The notes under the pieces were generated by a model, which did no database searches, was not told the origin of the DNA, and saw nothing but the letters and a program-made list of their open reading frames with translations. 64,000 nucleotides of DNA from Dactylosporangium siamense (GTDB taxonomy: Bacteria; Actinomycetota; Actinomycetes; Mycobacteriales; Micromonosporaceae): positions 62,001 through 126,000 of the forward strand of contig NZ_BONQ01000025.1 of the NCBI RefSeq assembly GCF_016862795.1. Reading direction: 5' to 3'. The position numbers and the translations under genes were made by a program. Below are positions 30,385 to 37,759 of this stretch, piece by piece; position 1 is the first letter of the stretch; every line of letters starts with the position of its first letter.

Positions 30385-30532
30385 CAGACTGGAGCGAGAA
30401 GTTGAGTTTGTGTTTCGGCTCCCGCGGCCGCCTCTGCCATTGGGCTACGCCGTCACGAATGACGGCGGAAGGGATCGAACCTCCACATTGACACCGCGCG
30501 CACCTGTCAAACTGAGCCTCAGGTTCAGTCTG
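30385..30532 (-). ncRNA. Flanking helices that clasp permuted element 2
   Basis: An outer 7-bp helix pairs 30526-30532 with 30385-30391 (CAGACTG/CAGTCTG). An inner 6-bp helix pairs 30508-30513 with 30405-30410 (AGTTTG/CAAACT). The number, order and spacing of helices match element 1, though the sequences differ. This covariation-like agreement argues for a shared fold. The element starts 30 bases after the stop codon of the upstream gene. Confidence 0.65.
30424..30497 (-). tRNA. Circularly permuted tRNA-like element 2
   Basis: Again the 3' half comes first: GCGGT (30497-30493), an 8-base variable region, a T-arm with loop TTCGATC (30484-30468), acceptor CGCCGTC (30467-30461) and A73. A linker of five bases leads to acceptor GACGGCG (30454-30448), TA, the D-arm (GCCC AATGGCA GAGGC), G and GCCGC (30428-30424). 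Acceptor strands pair 7/7; the anticodon stem pairs 5/5 with one G-U. Adding one more pair makes an 8-bp acceptor hairpin closed by a UUCG tetraloop. No CCA is encoded and no U33 is available. Its TA plus D-arm is identical to that of the intact tRNA at 31344-31416. Confidence 0.82.
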
Positions 30533-30561
30533 CGCTCCTTGCGCACCGCCGATCCTAGCCG

Positions 30562-31293
30562 TCAGGCGAAGAGGAAGCGAAACACTTTCTCGCCGGCCTC
30601 CTGCTGCACGACCTCGGCGGCGTTGGCCTCCTCGCGGGCGAACTTCACCGCGGACTGGAGCTTCTCGACCCGCTCGACCAGCTCGTTGATCCGCTGCGCG
30701 GGCAGCGCGCCGGAGAACTTCACGGTCTTCCAGTAGCCGATGACGACGTCCTCGTAATACACCTCGACCTGCGCCGGGTGCTTCTCCGTCGCCTCGGCCT
30801 TGACGTGGTTGCGGGGGATCCGCTTGGTGCGGGTCGTCTGCGTCGGCTCGGTCGCGAAGCAGTCGGCGGACGCGTCATACACCCACGACTCGGCCGCGTC
30901 GAGGACCGGCAGCTTCCGGACGAACGTCAGCAGGTCGACCAGCTGCTTCTCCAGGAACAGCAGGTAGGACACCGGCACGTCGCGCAGCAGCGGCGTGCCG
31001 TCCACGACGACGTCGGCCCGGGCGACGCAGTTGGTCCAGTCCTTCGTCGCGGTCACGTCGAAGAGCCGGGTCAGGATGGTGGCGGTCTGGCGCATGACCT
31101 CGTCGGCCTTGACCTGCACGCGGGTCGACTCGGGCGGCAGCTGCTCGCCCTCCTCGTCCTTCGGGCGATAGGTGCGCGCGATGCCGGCCAGCAGGGCGGG
31201 CTTCTGCAGCACGTGGTGCGCGTCGGTCAGTTCCTGGAAGGAGCGCGACTTGACGCCCTTCTCCACCGCGATGATCTGATTGAGCTTCGTCAT
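30562..31293 (-). CDS. Protein of unknown function in the tRNA cassette
   Basis: The 243-residue soluble product belongs to an uncharacterised actinobacterial family (I believe DUF7873, from memory only). It begins MTKLNQIIAVEKGVKS. It has a basic TKRIPRNHVKAEATEKHP segment around residue 165 and a likely C-terminal coiled coil from about residue 205. No catalytic motif of a known ligase, nuclease or synthetase is visible. The ATG at 31293 is preceded by TACACT (31303-31308) without a ribosome site, so the message may be leaderless. It lies between an intact tRNA and two permuted tRNA-like elements, all on one strand, which suggests a role with these RNAs. Confidence 0.7.
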   Translation of the reverse strand: MTKLNQIIAVEKGVKSRSFQELTDAHHVLQKPALLAGIARTYRPKDEEGEQLPPESTRVQVKADEVMRQTATILTRLFDVTATKDWTNCVARADVVVDGTPLLRDVPVSYLLFLEKQLVDLLTFVRKLPVLDAAESWVYDASADCFATEPTQTTRTKRIPRNHVKAEATEKHPAQVEVYYEDVVIGYWKTVKFSGALPAQRINELVERVEKLQSAVKFAREEANAAEVVQQEAGEKVFRFLFA

Positions 31294-31343
31294 AATGCGC
31301 CGAGTGTACGAGTCCGGTACGACGAAAATCATCCGAGAAAACG

Positions 31344-31416
31344 TGGGGCCGGTGAGAGTCGAACTCACACTGGCACGGACCTAAACCGTGTGCCTCTGCC
31401 ATTGGGCTACGGCCCC
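31344..31416 (-). tRNA. Class I tRNA with anticodon UAG (Leu-type codon CUA)
   Basis: A complete cloverleaf: acceptor GGGGCCG/CGGCCCC (7/7), TA, D-arm GCCC...GAGGC, anticodon stem CACGG/CCGTG with loop TTTAGGT, a 5-base variable loop, T-arm GTGAG TTCGACT CTCAC and A73. U33 is present and the anticodon is UAG, which reads CUA. Bacterial tRNA-Leu normally has a long class II variable arm, but this one does not. CCA is not encoded. It heads the cassette, 50 bases before the unknown protein gene. Confidence 0.88.
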
Positions 31417-31442
31417 ACCGCTATGACCGGGCCTCACTTTAC

Positions 31443-32285
31443 TCACGCCAGGCGGGTGATCTCCACGGTGACCCCGAGGTGCTTGCTCGGCGCGCCGTGA
31501 TAGACCCCACGCAGTGGCGGGACGTCGTCGTAGTCGCGCCCGCGGGCCACCACGACGTGCCGGGAGCCGACCGGGACGCCGTTCGTCGGATCGAATCCGG
31601 TCCATTCTCCGGCCCACCATTCGACCCAGGCGTGGCTCTGCCCGGCGACCGTCTCGCCGACCTCGGCCTCGACCTTGGGGTGCAGGTAGCCGGACACGTA
31701 CCGGGCCGGGATCCCGCGGGCCCGCAGCAGCCCGACGGTCAGGTGCGCGATGTCCTGGCAGACACCCTTGCGCAGTTTCCACGCCTCCTGCGCGCTCGTC
31801 TGCACACCCGTGGACCCTGGAACGTAGTCGACGTGCTCCCGTACCCAATGCGACAACGCCTCGGCAGAAGCCTGTGGAGACCTGCCGGCGATCGCGTCCC
31901 ATGCCTCGTCGACCAGAGCGGCGTCGACGGCCGTCAGCGGGCTCTCGGTCAGCAGCTCCGCATGCGCGTCCAGCACCGCGTCGCCGGTCAGTTCGGACCA
32001 GGAGAGGTTGACGACGGGCAGCGGCGGCGGCGACACCTCGACCAGGCTGCTGGACACGACCCGCAGTTGCTGGTGCGGCCGGTGCAGGTCGAACGCGGTG
32101 ACCTGGGTCGCCCAGTAGTCGTAGTACCGGTAGGTGGTGGCGCCGGGCGTCACCTCGACCTGGCTGAACAGCGTGGTCTGCCACGGCAGCGTGAGCGGGG
32201 TCAGCCGGGCCTCGTTGTAGGACGCCGAGACGCTGCCCGCGTATTTGTACCCGGTCACGTGCCGGATTTTGAGACGCCAGCTCAT
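31443..32285 (-). CDS. Transglutaminase-like cysteine protease
   Basis: The 280-residue product has the transglutaminase triad: Cys in RKGVCQDIAHL, His in SHAWVEWW and Asp in GFDPTNG, after an N-terminal beta domain. In bacteria such proteins are encoded with alpha-E and ATP-grasp proteins and are thought to make or break peptide bonds on an unknown substrate. The ATG at 32285 overlaps the upstream stop codon (ATGA); the longer frame to 32921 is a shadow. Confidence 0.88.
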   Translation of the reverse strand: MSWRLKIRHVTGYKYAGSVSASYNEARLTPLTLPWQTTLFSQVEVTPGATTYRYYDYWATQVTAFDLHRPHQQLRVVSSSLVEVSPPPLPVVNLSWSELTGDAVLDAHAELLTESPLTAVDAALVDEAWDAIAGRSPQASAEALSHWVREHVDYVPGSTGVQTSAQEAWKLRKGVCQDIAHLTVGLLRARGIPARYVSGYLHPKVEAEVGETVAGQSHAWVEWWAGEWTGFDPTNGVPVGSRHVVVARGRDYDDVPPLRGVYHGAPSKHLGVTVEITRLA

Positions 32286-33229
32286 GATCCACCCCATGCG
32301 ACGGTGCCCCAGGTGACGGGCGTGGACTGCGGGAAGTAGCGGGCCGTGATCGCCGCGCTCGCCGTGGCACACGTCTGCTGCAGCGCCCGCAGGTGTTGCG
32401 GCAGCTCGGCCAGGAGGGTGGTGGTGTCGGCGTACTCGAGGCGCGTCCTGATCTGCCCGATCGGCCGGCGGGCGGCATCGGTCACGCCGGCCCGCTCCAT
32501 CGTCGGCGCCAGCTCGCGCAGGCATTGCTCGGCGGTGCCCAGCGCGTGCAGCGCGGACCTGGGGAACAACCGGTCCAGTAGCAGGAACTCCGTGACCCGC
32601 TGAGGGTCGAACGTGCCGCCGTGGGTGCGCAGGAACGCCTCGTCGGCGCCGCAGGAGCGCAGGACCGTCCGCCAGCCCGTGATCTCGTCGGTGGTGTTGG
32701 TCTGGATCGACAGCAGGCGGGCGGTCATGTCGACGCGTTCCAGGCTGCGGCCCAGCACCAGGAACCGCCAGCCGTCGTCGCGGCTCATCGTCGACTCCGC
32801 GAGCCCGGCCAGGACGGCGGCGCGTTCCCGTACATAACTGAGGAAGACGGTTGGACCGAGACGTTCGGCGGCGACCCGGCGCGACGCGAGGGTGTGCCAC
32901 GTGACGTTGAGGCACTCCCACATCTCGCTGGAGATCGTCTCGCGCACCCCACGCGCGTTGTCCCGTGCGGCGACGATCGCACCCGAGATGGCGCTGGGGT
33001 CCTCGGCGTCGAACGCGAGCAGCTCGAGGACGTCACCGGTGGTGATCCGCCGGTCCTGCGGCGCCGGCGCGCCGAGCACCGACATCAACGTCCGGCAGGC
33101 GGCGTCCTCGTCGGCCCACGGGTCCTCCAGGAGCCGGCCGAGGAACGCGTCGAGGATGCGGGCGGTGTCGTCGGCGCGCTCGATGTAGCGGCCGATCCAG
33201 AACAGGGACTCTGCGATGCGACTGAGCAC
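32282..33229 (-). CDS. Alpha-E domain protein (COG2307)
   Basis: The 315-residue, mostly helical protein begins MLSRIAESLFWIGRYIERADD, the family signature. It is always found with a COG2308 ATP-grasp protein and a transglutaminase, as here. Biochemical function is unknown. Its start is eight bases after the ATP-grasp stop codon and its stop overlaps the transglutaminase start. Confidence 0.9.
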   Translation of the reverse strand: MLSRIAESLFWIGRYIERADDTARILDAFLGRLLEDPWADEDAACRTLMSVLGAPAPQDRRITTGDVLELLAFDAEDPSAISGAIVAARDNARGVRETISSEMWECLNVTWHTLASRRVAAERLGPTVFLSYVRERAAVLAGLAESTMSRDDGWRFLVLGRSLERVDMTARLLSIQTNTTDEITGWRTVLRSCGADEAFLRTHGGTFDPQRVTEFLLLDRLFPRSALHALGTAEQCLRELAPTMERAGVTDAARRPIGQIRTRLEYADTTTLLAELPQHLRALQQTCATASAAITARYFPQSTPVTWGTVAWGGS

Positions 33230-33237
33230 GGCCCCTC

Positions 33238-34806
33238 CTACTGCTGCTGCTGTCCGGCGAGCTGCGTGGCGGCCGGTCCGCTGTCGCGGGGGCTGCCACC
33301 GGCCTCCCGCGGCTCCGGCACGATCTTCGTCCGCGGGGCCGACGGCGCCGGCTCGCTGTGGTGCGCGAGCACCCAGGTGTCCTTCGAGCCGCCGCCCTGG
33401 CTGGAGTTGACGACCAACGCCCCTTCCGGCAGCGCCACGCGGGTCAGCCCGCCGGGCACCAGCCAGATCTCGTTGCCGTCGTTGACCGCGAACGGCCGCA
33501 GGTCGATGTGGCGCGGCGCGACCCGGTCACCGAGCAGGGTCGGCGACGTCGACAGGGCCACGGGCCGCTGCGCGATCCAGCCCCGCGGGTCCTTCTCGAC
33601 CTGCTTCCTCAGGTTTTTCAGCGTCTCCTCCGACGCCTGCGGGCCGATCACGATGCCCTTGCCGCCGGCGCCGTCGACCGGCTTGAGCACGAGCTGGTCG
33701 AGCCGGCCGAGCACGTCGTGGAGGACCTCGGGGTCGCGGTCGTCGAGCCGGTACGTCTCCACGTTGTCGATGAGCGGCTCCTCCGACAGGTAGTACCGGA
33801 TCAGGTCCGGCACGTATGTGTAGACGAGCTTGTCGTCGGCGACGCCGTTGCCGACCGCGTTGGCGAGGGTCACCTGTCCGGCGCGGGCCGCGTTGACGAT
33901 GCCGGGGCAGCCGATCACCGAGTCGGGCCGGAAGTGCAGCGGGTCGATGAAGTCGTCGTCGACCCGCCGGTACACCACGTGCACCGGGCGCTCGCCCTGC
34001 GTGGTGCGCATCCGCACCCGGTTGCCGCTGCAGACCAGGTCGCGGCCCTCGACCAGCTCCACGCCCATGAGCCGGGCGAGCAGCGCGTGCTCGAAGTAGG
34101 CCGCGTTGTAGACGCCCGGGGTGAGCACGACGACCGTGGGATCCTCGACGCCCTCCGGCGCCGCGGCCCGCAGCGCGGCGAGGAGCCGGGCCGGGTAGTC
34201 GTCGACCGGCCTGACCCGCGCCTCGGCGAACAGTGCCGGCATGGTGTGGGTCAGGGCCCGCCGGTTCTCGATCACGTAGGACACGCCGGAGGGGATGCGC
34301 AGGTTGTCCTCCAGGACGCGGAACCTGCCCTCCTCGTCCCGGATCAGGTCGACGCCGCTGATGTGCACCCGCACCCCGTTGGCGGGCTCGATGCCATATG
34401 CCTGCCGGTGGAAGTGTGCGCTGGTGGTGATGAGCTTGCGGGGCACGACGCCGTCGGCGAACACACGCCCGGCGCCGTAGATGTCGGCGAGGAACGCCTC
34501 GAGCGCCTTGACCCGCTGCTGGACGGCGGCCGTCAGCAGGTCCCACTCGTTGGCGTCGAGGATGCGGGGGATCAGGTCCAGCGGGAAGGGTCGCTCCTCG
34601 CCCGCGTAGGCGAACGTGACCCCCCGGTCGGTGAAGACCCGGGCCAGTTGGTCGGCACGGAACCGTAGATCGGCCGGGGCGAGCGGCTGCAGCGCGGCGA
34701 ACAGCGAACGATAGGGCGAGCGCGGTTGCCCGGGGCGCTCGAACATCTCGTCCCACGCTTCGAACATGGCCCCGGACATCGAGTAGTCGTCGAAGATGTC
34801 CGCCAT
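33238..34806 (-). CDS. Circularly permuted ATP-grasp type 2 protein
   Basis: The 522-residue product matches the COG2308 family. It begins MADIFDDYSMSGAMFEAWDEM and has RFRVLEDNLRIPSGVSYV and LDQLVLKPVDGAGGKGI motifs that form the permuted ATP-grasp site. Such enzymes ligate a carboxylate to an amine using ATP. A low-complexity tail of about 60 residues ends in a Gln run. It is the first gene of the three-gene operon. Confidence 0.9.
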   Translation of the reverse strand: MADIFDDYSMSGAMFEAWDEMFERPGQPRSPYRSLFAALQPLAPADLRFRADQLARVFTDRGVTFAYAGEERPFPLDLIPRILDANEWDLLTAAVQQRVKALEAFLADIYGAGRVFADGVVPRKLITTSAHFHRQAYGIEPANGVRVHISGVDLIRDEEGRFRVLEDNLRIPSGVSYVIENRRALTHTMPALFAEARVRPVDDYPARLLAALRAAAPEGVEDPTVVVLTPGVYNAAYFEHALLARLMGVELVEGRDLVCSGNRVRMRTTQGERPVHVVYRRVDDDFIDPLHFRPDSVIGCPGIVNAARAGQVTLANAVGNGVADDKLVYTYVPDLIRYYLSEEPLIDNVETYRLDDRDPEVLHDVLGRLDQLVLKPVDGAGGKGIVIGPQASEETLKNLRKQVEKDPRGWIAQRPVALSTSPTLLGDRVAPRHIDLRPFAVNDGNEIWLVPGGLTRVALPEGALVVNSSQGGGSKDTWVLAHHSEPAPSAPRTKIVPEPREAGGSPRDSGPAATQLAGQQQQ

Positions 34807-34882
34807 GACGAGAGCCTAGGCACGAACGGTTTCAACCGCATTACCTGTGTGTTTTCGCCGCCGATCTTGCTCTTGGCCGCTG

Positions 34883-35365
34883 TCAGTCGCCTTTGTCCAG
34901 GCCGAGGTCGCGGCGGAGCTTCGCCACGTGCCCCGTCGCCTTGACGTTGTAGAGAGCGCGCTCGATCTGTCCCTTCTCGTCGATGACGAAGGTCGAGCGG
35001 ATCACGCCCAGCACGGTGCGCCCGTAGTTCTGCTTCTCGCCGAACGCGCCGTAGATCTTTAAGACCGCCCGGTCGGGGTCCGACACGAGCGGGAACGTGA
35101 TCGCGTCGCGCTCGCGGAACTGGGCGAGCTTCGCCGGGGAGTCCGGCGAGATGCCGATCACCTCATAGCCGGCGGCCTTCAGTGAGGCGAGATTGTCACG
35201 GAAGTCGCACGCCTGCTTCGTGCAGCCGGGCGTCATCGCCGCCGGATAGGCATAGAGGACGACCTTGCGCCCCCGGAGGTCGGCGAGCGACAGGGGCTCG
35301 TCGTGATCCGTCTGCAGCGTGAACTCGGGAGCCGTGTCACCCGGCTCCAGGCGTGTCGTCGTCAT
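34883..35365 (-). CDS. bcp: Thiol peroxidase, BCP/peroxiredoxin Q
   Basis: It reduces hydrogen and organic peroxides with thioredoxin. The 160-residue product has the peroxidatic cysteine in MTPGCTKQACDFRD and the second cysteine five residues on, the 2-Cys BCP arrangement. The usual TPGCT is preceded by YPAAM rather than YPKD. The ATG at 35365 gives the family N-terminus (LEPGDTAPEFTL). Confidence 0.93.
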   Translation of the reverse strand: MTTTRLEPGDTAPEFTLQTDHDEPLSLADLRGRKVVLYAYPAAMTPGCTKQACDFRDNLASLKAAGYEVIGISPDSPAKLAQFRERDAITFPLVSDPDRAVLKIYGAFGEKQNYGRTVLGVIRSTFVIDEKGQIERALYNVKATGHVAKLRRDLGLDKGD

Positions 35366-35487
35366 GGTTCGGGACTCTATCGCGTGCCGGTGACATCCAC
35401 GGCGGCGGATAGCGTTACGTCCACGTGTCGTGACGGATCGTATAAACTCGACCCCCGCAGCGGCATAAACCACGAAAGCGCGAAATC

Positions 35488-37221
35488 ATGGTCGGCATGA
35501 CCCGCCGCGCATGGTCCATCCCCCTGGCGACGCTCTTCGGGGCGCTGCTGATTCTGGTGCTGCCAGCGGCGCCCGCCAGCGCGCACGCGCTGGTGGAGCG
35601 CACGGCTCCGGTCGCCGGCAGCGTCGTGGACCAGTTGCCCGGCGAGATCACGCTCACATTCAGTGAGCCGGTGCGGATCGTCGCGGACAAGATCCGGGTC
35701 ACCGCGCCCGACGGCAGCCGCGCCGACACCGGCAAGCCCGTCGCCCGCGACGCCGAGCTCGTGATCCCGATCAAACCCGGCGGGCCGAAGGGCACCTATC
35801 TGGTCAGCTACCGGGTCATCTCCGCCGACAGCCACCCCGTGAGCGGCGGCTACAGCTTCTCCTACGGCCAGGTCTCCGCCGTGCCCAACGCCAATGACGC
35901 CGGCGCCGACGTCAAGACCGACGCCCTGGTGAAGAACGCGATGTCCGTCGCCCGCTTCATCGGCTTCGCCGGCCTGGTCCTGCTGGTCGGCCCGGCCCTC
36001 GTCCTGTTCGCCCTGTGGCCCCGCCGGCTCTCCGCCCGCGATCCGGGCAGGGTGGCGTTGACGGGTGCCGGCCTGCTCGCGTTCAGCGCGGTGCTCGAGT
36101 TGTACCTGCAGATTCCGTACACCTCCGGCACGACGCTGTTCGACGTCTCCTCGACGGCCGCGCGTGAGGTGCTCGGGACCCCGTTCGGCGCCGCCCACCT
36201 GATCCGCATCGCGGTCGCGATCGCTGTCGCGGTGCTGCTCCGCCCCCTGATCGCCGGTCGTGCCGGCAAGATCGACCAGACTTTACTGATCATCCTGGGC
36301 GTGGTCGGGCTCGCCACCTGGCCGATCTCCGGCCATCCGAGTGCCTCGCCGGTGCCGACCCTCACCGTCGTCGCCGACGTCGCGCACCTCGCGTCGATGG
36401 CGGTGTGGCTCGGCGGGCTGGTGATGCTGTTCGCGTTCCTGCTGCGCCGTGCCGACACCCGCGAGCTGACGGCCATCGTGCCGGTCTGGTCCGGGTGGGC
36501 GCTGCTGGCGATCACCGTGCTGGTCCTGGCCGGCACCGCGCAGGCGCTGGTCGAGATCGGCACCGTCGACGCGTTGACCGGCACCACCTACGGCCGGATC
36601 GTGATGGTGAAGGTCGCGCTCCTGGCCGTCATCCTCGGCGTGGCGGCCTACTCCCGGCGGATCACCAACCAGCGCTTCACGCCCGCGTCCGAAGTGCCGT
36701 CCGATGAGGCGCCGGACGAGCCGTACGACGAGCCGGCCCCGCAGGACGCGTCCGCCGAGCCCGCCGACCGGGCCCGGCTGCGCCGGGCGGTGATGATCGA
36801 GGTGTTGATCGCCGTCGTCGTGCTGGGCTTCACTTCGGTGCTGGTCCAGACGAGCCCTGCCCGCAGCGCGCAGGCCGGCGACAACGCGACGACGGGGCCG
36901 TTCACCACGACGGTCACGACCAACCTGGTGAAGCTGGAGGTTGACGTCTCGCCGGGCAGGGTCGGGCCGAACACCGTGCACCTGTATGCGCTCAAGCCGG
37001 ACGGGTCGGGGCCGCTGTCGGTCGCGGAGTGGAAGGCGACGGCGGCGCTGCCGGCCAAGGGCATCGAGCCGATCGTGCTGCCGACGCTGGGGATAACGCC
37101 TGACCATGCCTATGGCACGGTGACGCTCACGCCGGCGGGCACGTGGGAGCTGAAGTTCACCGTCCGTGTCGACGAGCTGAACCAGACCACGATCGCTGTG
37201 CAGGTCCCGATCCGCGGCTGA
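35488..37221 (+). CDS. CopC-CopD fusion, copper transport protein
   Basis: This 577-residue membrane protein starts with a signal peptide cleaved after ASA, which leaves His-Ala at the mature N-terminus as in copper-binding CopC. The CopC beta domain (residues 33-130) is followed by a CopD membrane domain of about eight spans with conserved His residues (ISGHPSASP, VAHLASMAVWLGG). A charged loop and a C-terminal extracellular beta domain follow. It is of the YcnJ type and probably imports copper, perhaps for the oxidase that begins this window. Confidence 0.9.
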   Translation: MVGMTRRAWSIPLATLFGALLILVLPAAPASAHALVERTAPVAGSVVDQLPGEITLTFSEPVRIVADKIRVTAPDGSRADTGKPVARDAELVIPIKPGGPKGTYLVSYRVISADSHPVSGGYSFSYGQVSAVPNANDAGADVKTDALVKNAMSVARFIGFAGLVLLVGPALVLFALWPRRLSARDPGRVALTGAGLLAFSAVLELYLQIPYTSGTTLFDVSSTAAREVLGTPFGAAHLIRIAVAIAVAVLLRPLIAGRAGKIDQTLLIILGVVGLATWPISGHPSASPVPTLTVVADVAHLASMAVWLGGLVMLFAFLLRRADTRELTAIVPVWSGWALLAITVLVLAGTAQALVEIGTVDALTGTTYGRIVMVKVALLAVILGVAAYSRRITNQRFTPASEVPSDEAPDEPYDEPAPQDASAEPADRARLRRAVMIEVLIAVVVLGFTSVLVQTSPARSAQAGDNATTGPFTTTVTTNLVKLEVDVSPGRVGPNTVHLYALKPDGSGPLSVAEWKATAALPAKGIEPIVLPTLGITPDHAYGTVTLTPAGTWELKFTVRVDELNQTTIAVQVPIRG

Positions 37222-37759
37222 CCGGCTCCGGGAGGGCCGGTGCTGTGGTTGACCGGTTTCGGTGGCACCGGGCGGCCTGGTGATCGTGCGGCAGGGGTCA
37301 CCGCTCGTGCCGTCGGCGCGCGGTGATGTTCCCCGTGCTCCGGGCTCACATGATCGAGCGCCGTCGAGGGCTCGTTGGGCATCGTTGTTGGTGAAGAGGC
37401 CGGCCAGGGATCACCGTCGCCGCGGCTTCTCGTGATCCGGACGGTATTGCGCTTCCCTGAGGCGAGGTTGCTCGGTTGCCGTTGTGGGAGCACGTCCTTT
37501 TGTCGGGCCTGTGGGAGCGCCGACAACCGGGGAGATCCACTTCTGAAGCGGAGCAACTGCGCTAAGGGGTGGTTTCTGGACAGCGGTGGCGTGAGGTCGG
37601 ACGCTCCCGGTGTCCTGTGTGCTTTCCAATGCGCCTTGGCGACAAGGGGATGGCGGGGTAATTCGGAGCCGATCAGTGGGTTTGGTCAAAAGAGGGCAAT
37701 TCGTAGGGTTTTTGGCGGTATTGTCAGCTTCGGATCGCTGGGGGGAAGGGGCCGCTGCC
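37222..37759 (+). promoter_or_regulatory. 538-bp intergenic region with a promoter candidate
   Basis: No gene is supported here. A promoter-like pair, TTGGTC (37682-37687) and TAGGGT (37704-37709) with a 16-base spacer, lies about 50 bases ahead of the next start codon. The stretch is less GC-rich near its 3' end. Confidence 0.4.

Noticed and set aside
30269-30497. One intron-containing tRNA made from the D-arm of element 2 and the T-arm of element 1
   Set aside because: The acceptor strands GACGGCG and TCGGACC do not pair, whereas each element pairs perfectly with its own half. Permutation explains both.
30232-30532. Group I or group II intron around the tRNA halves
   Set aside because: The flanks are only about 30-35 bases long on each side and lack any conserved intron core.
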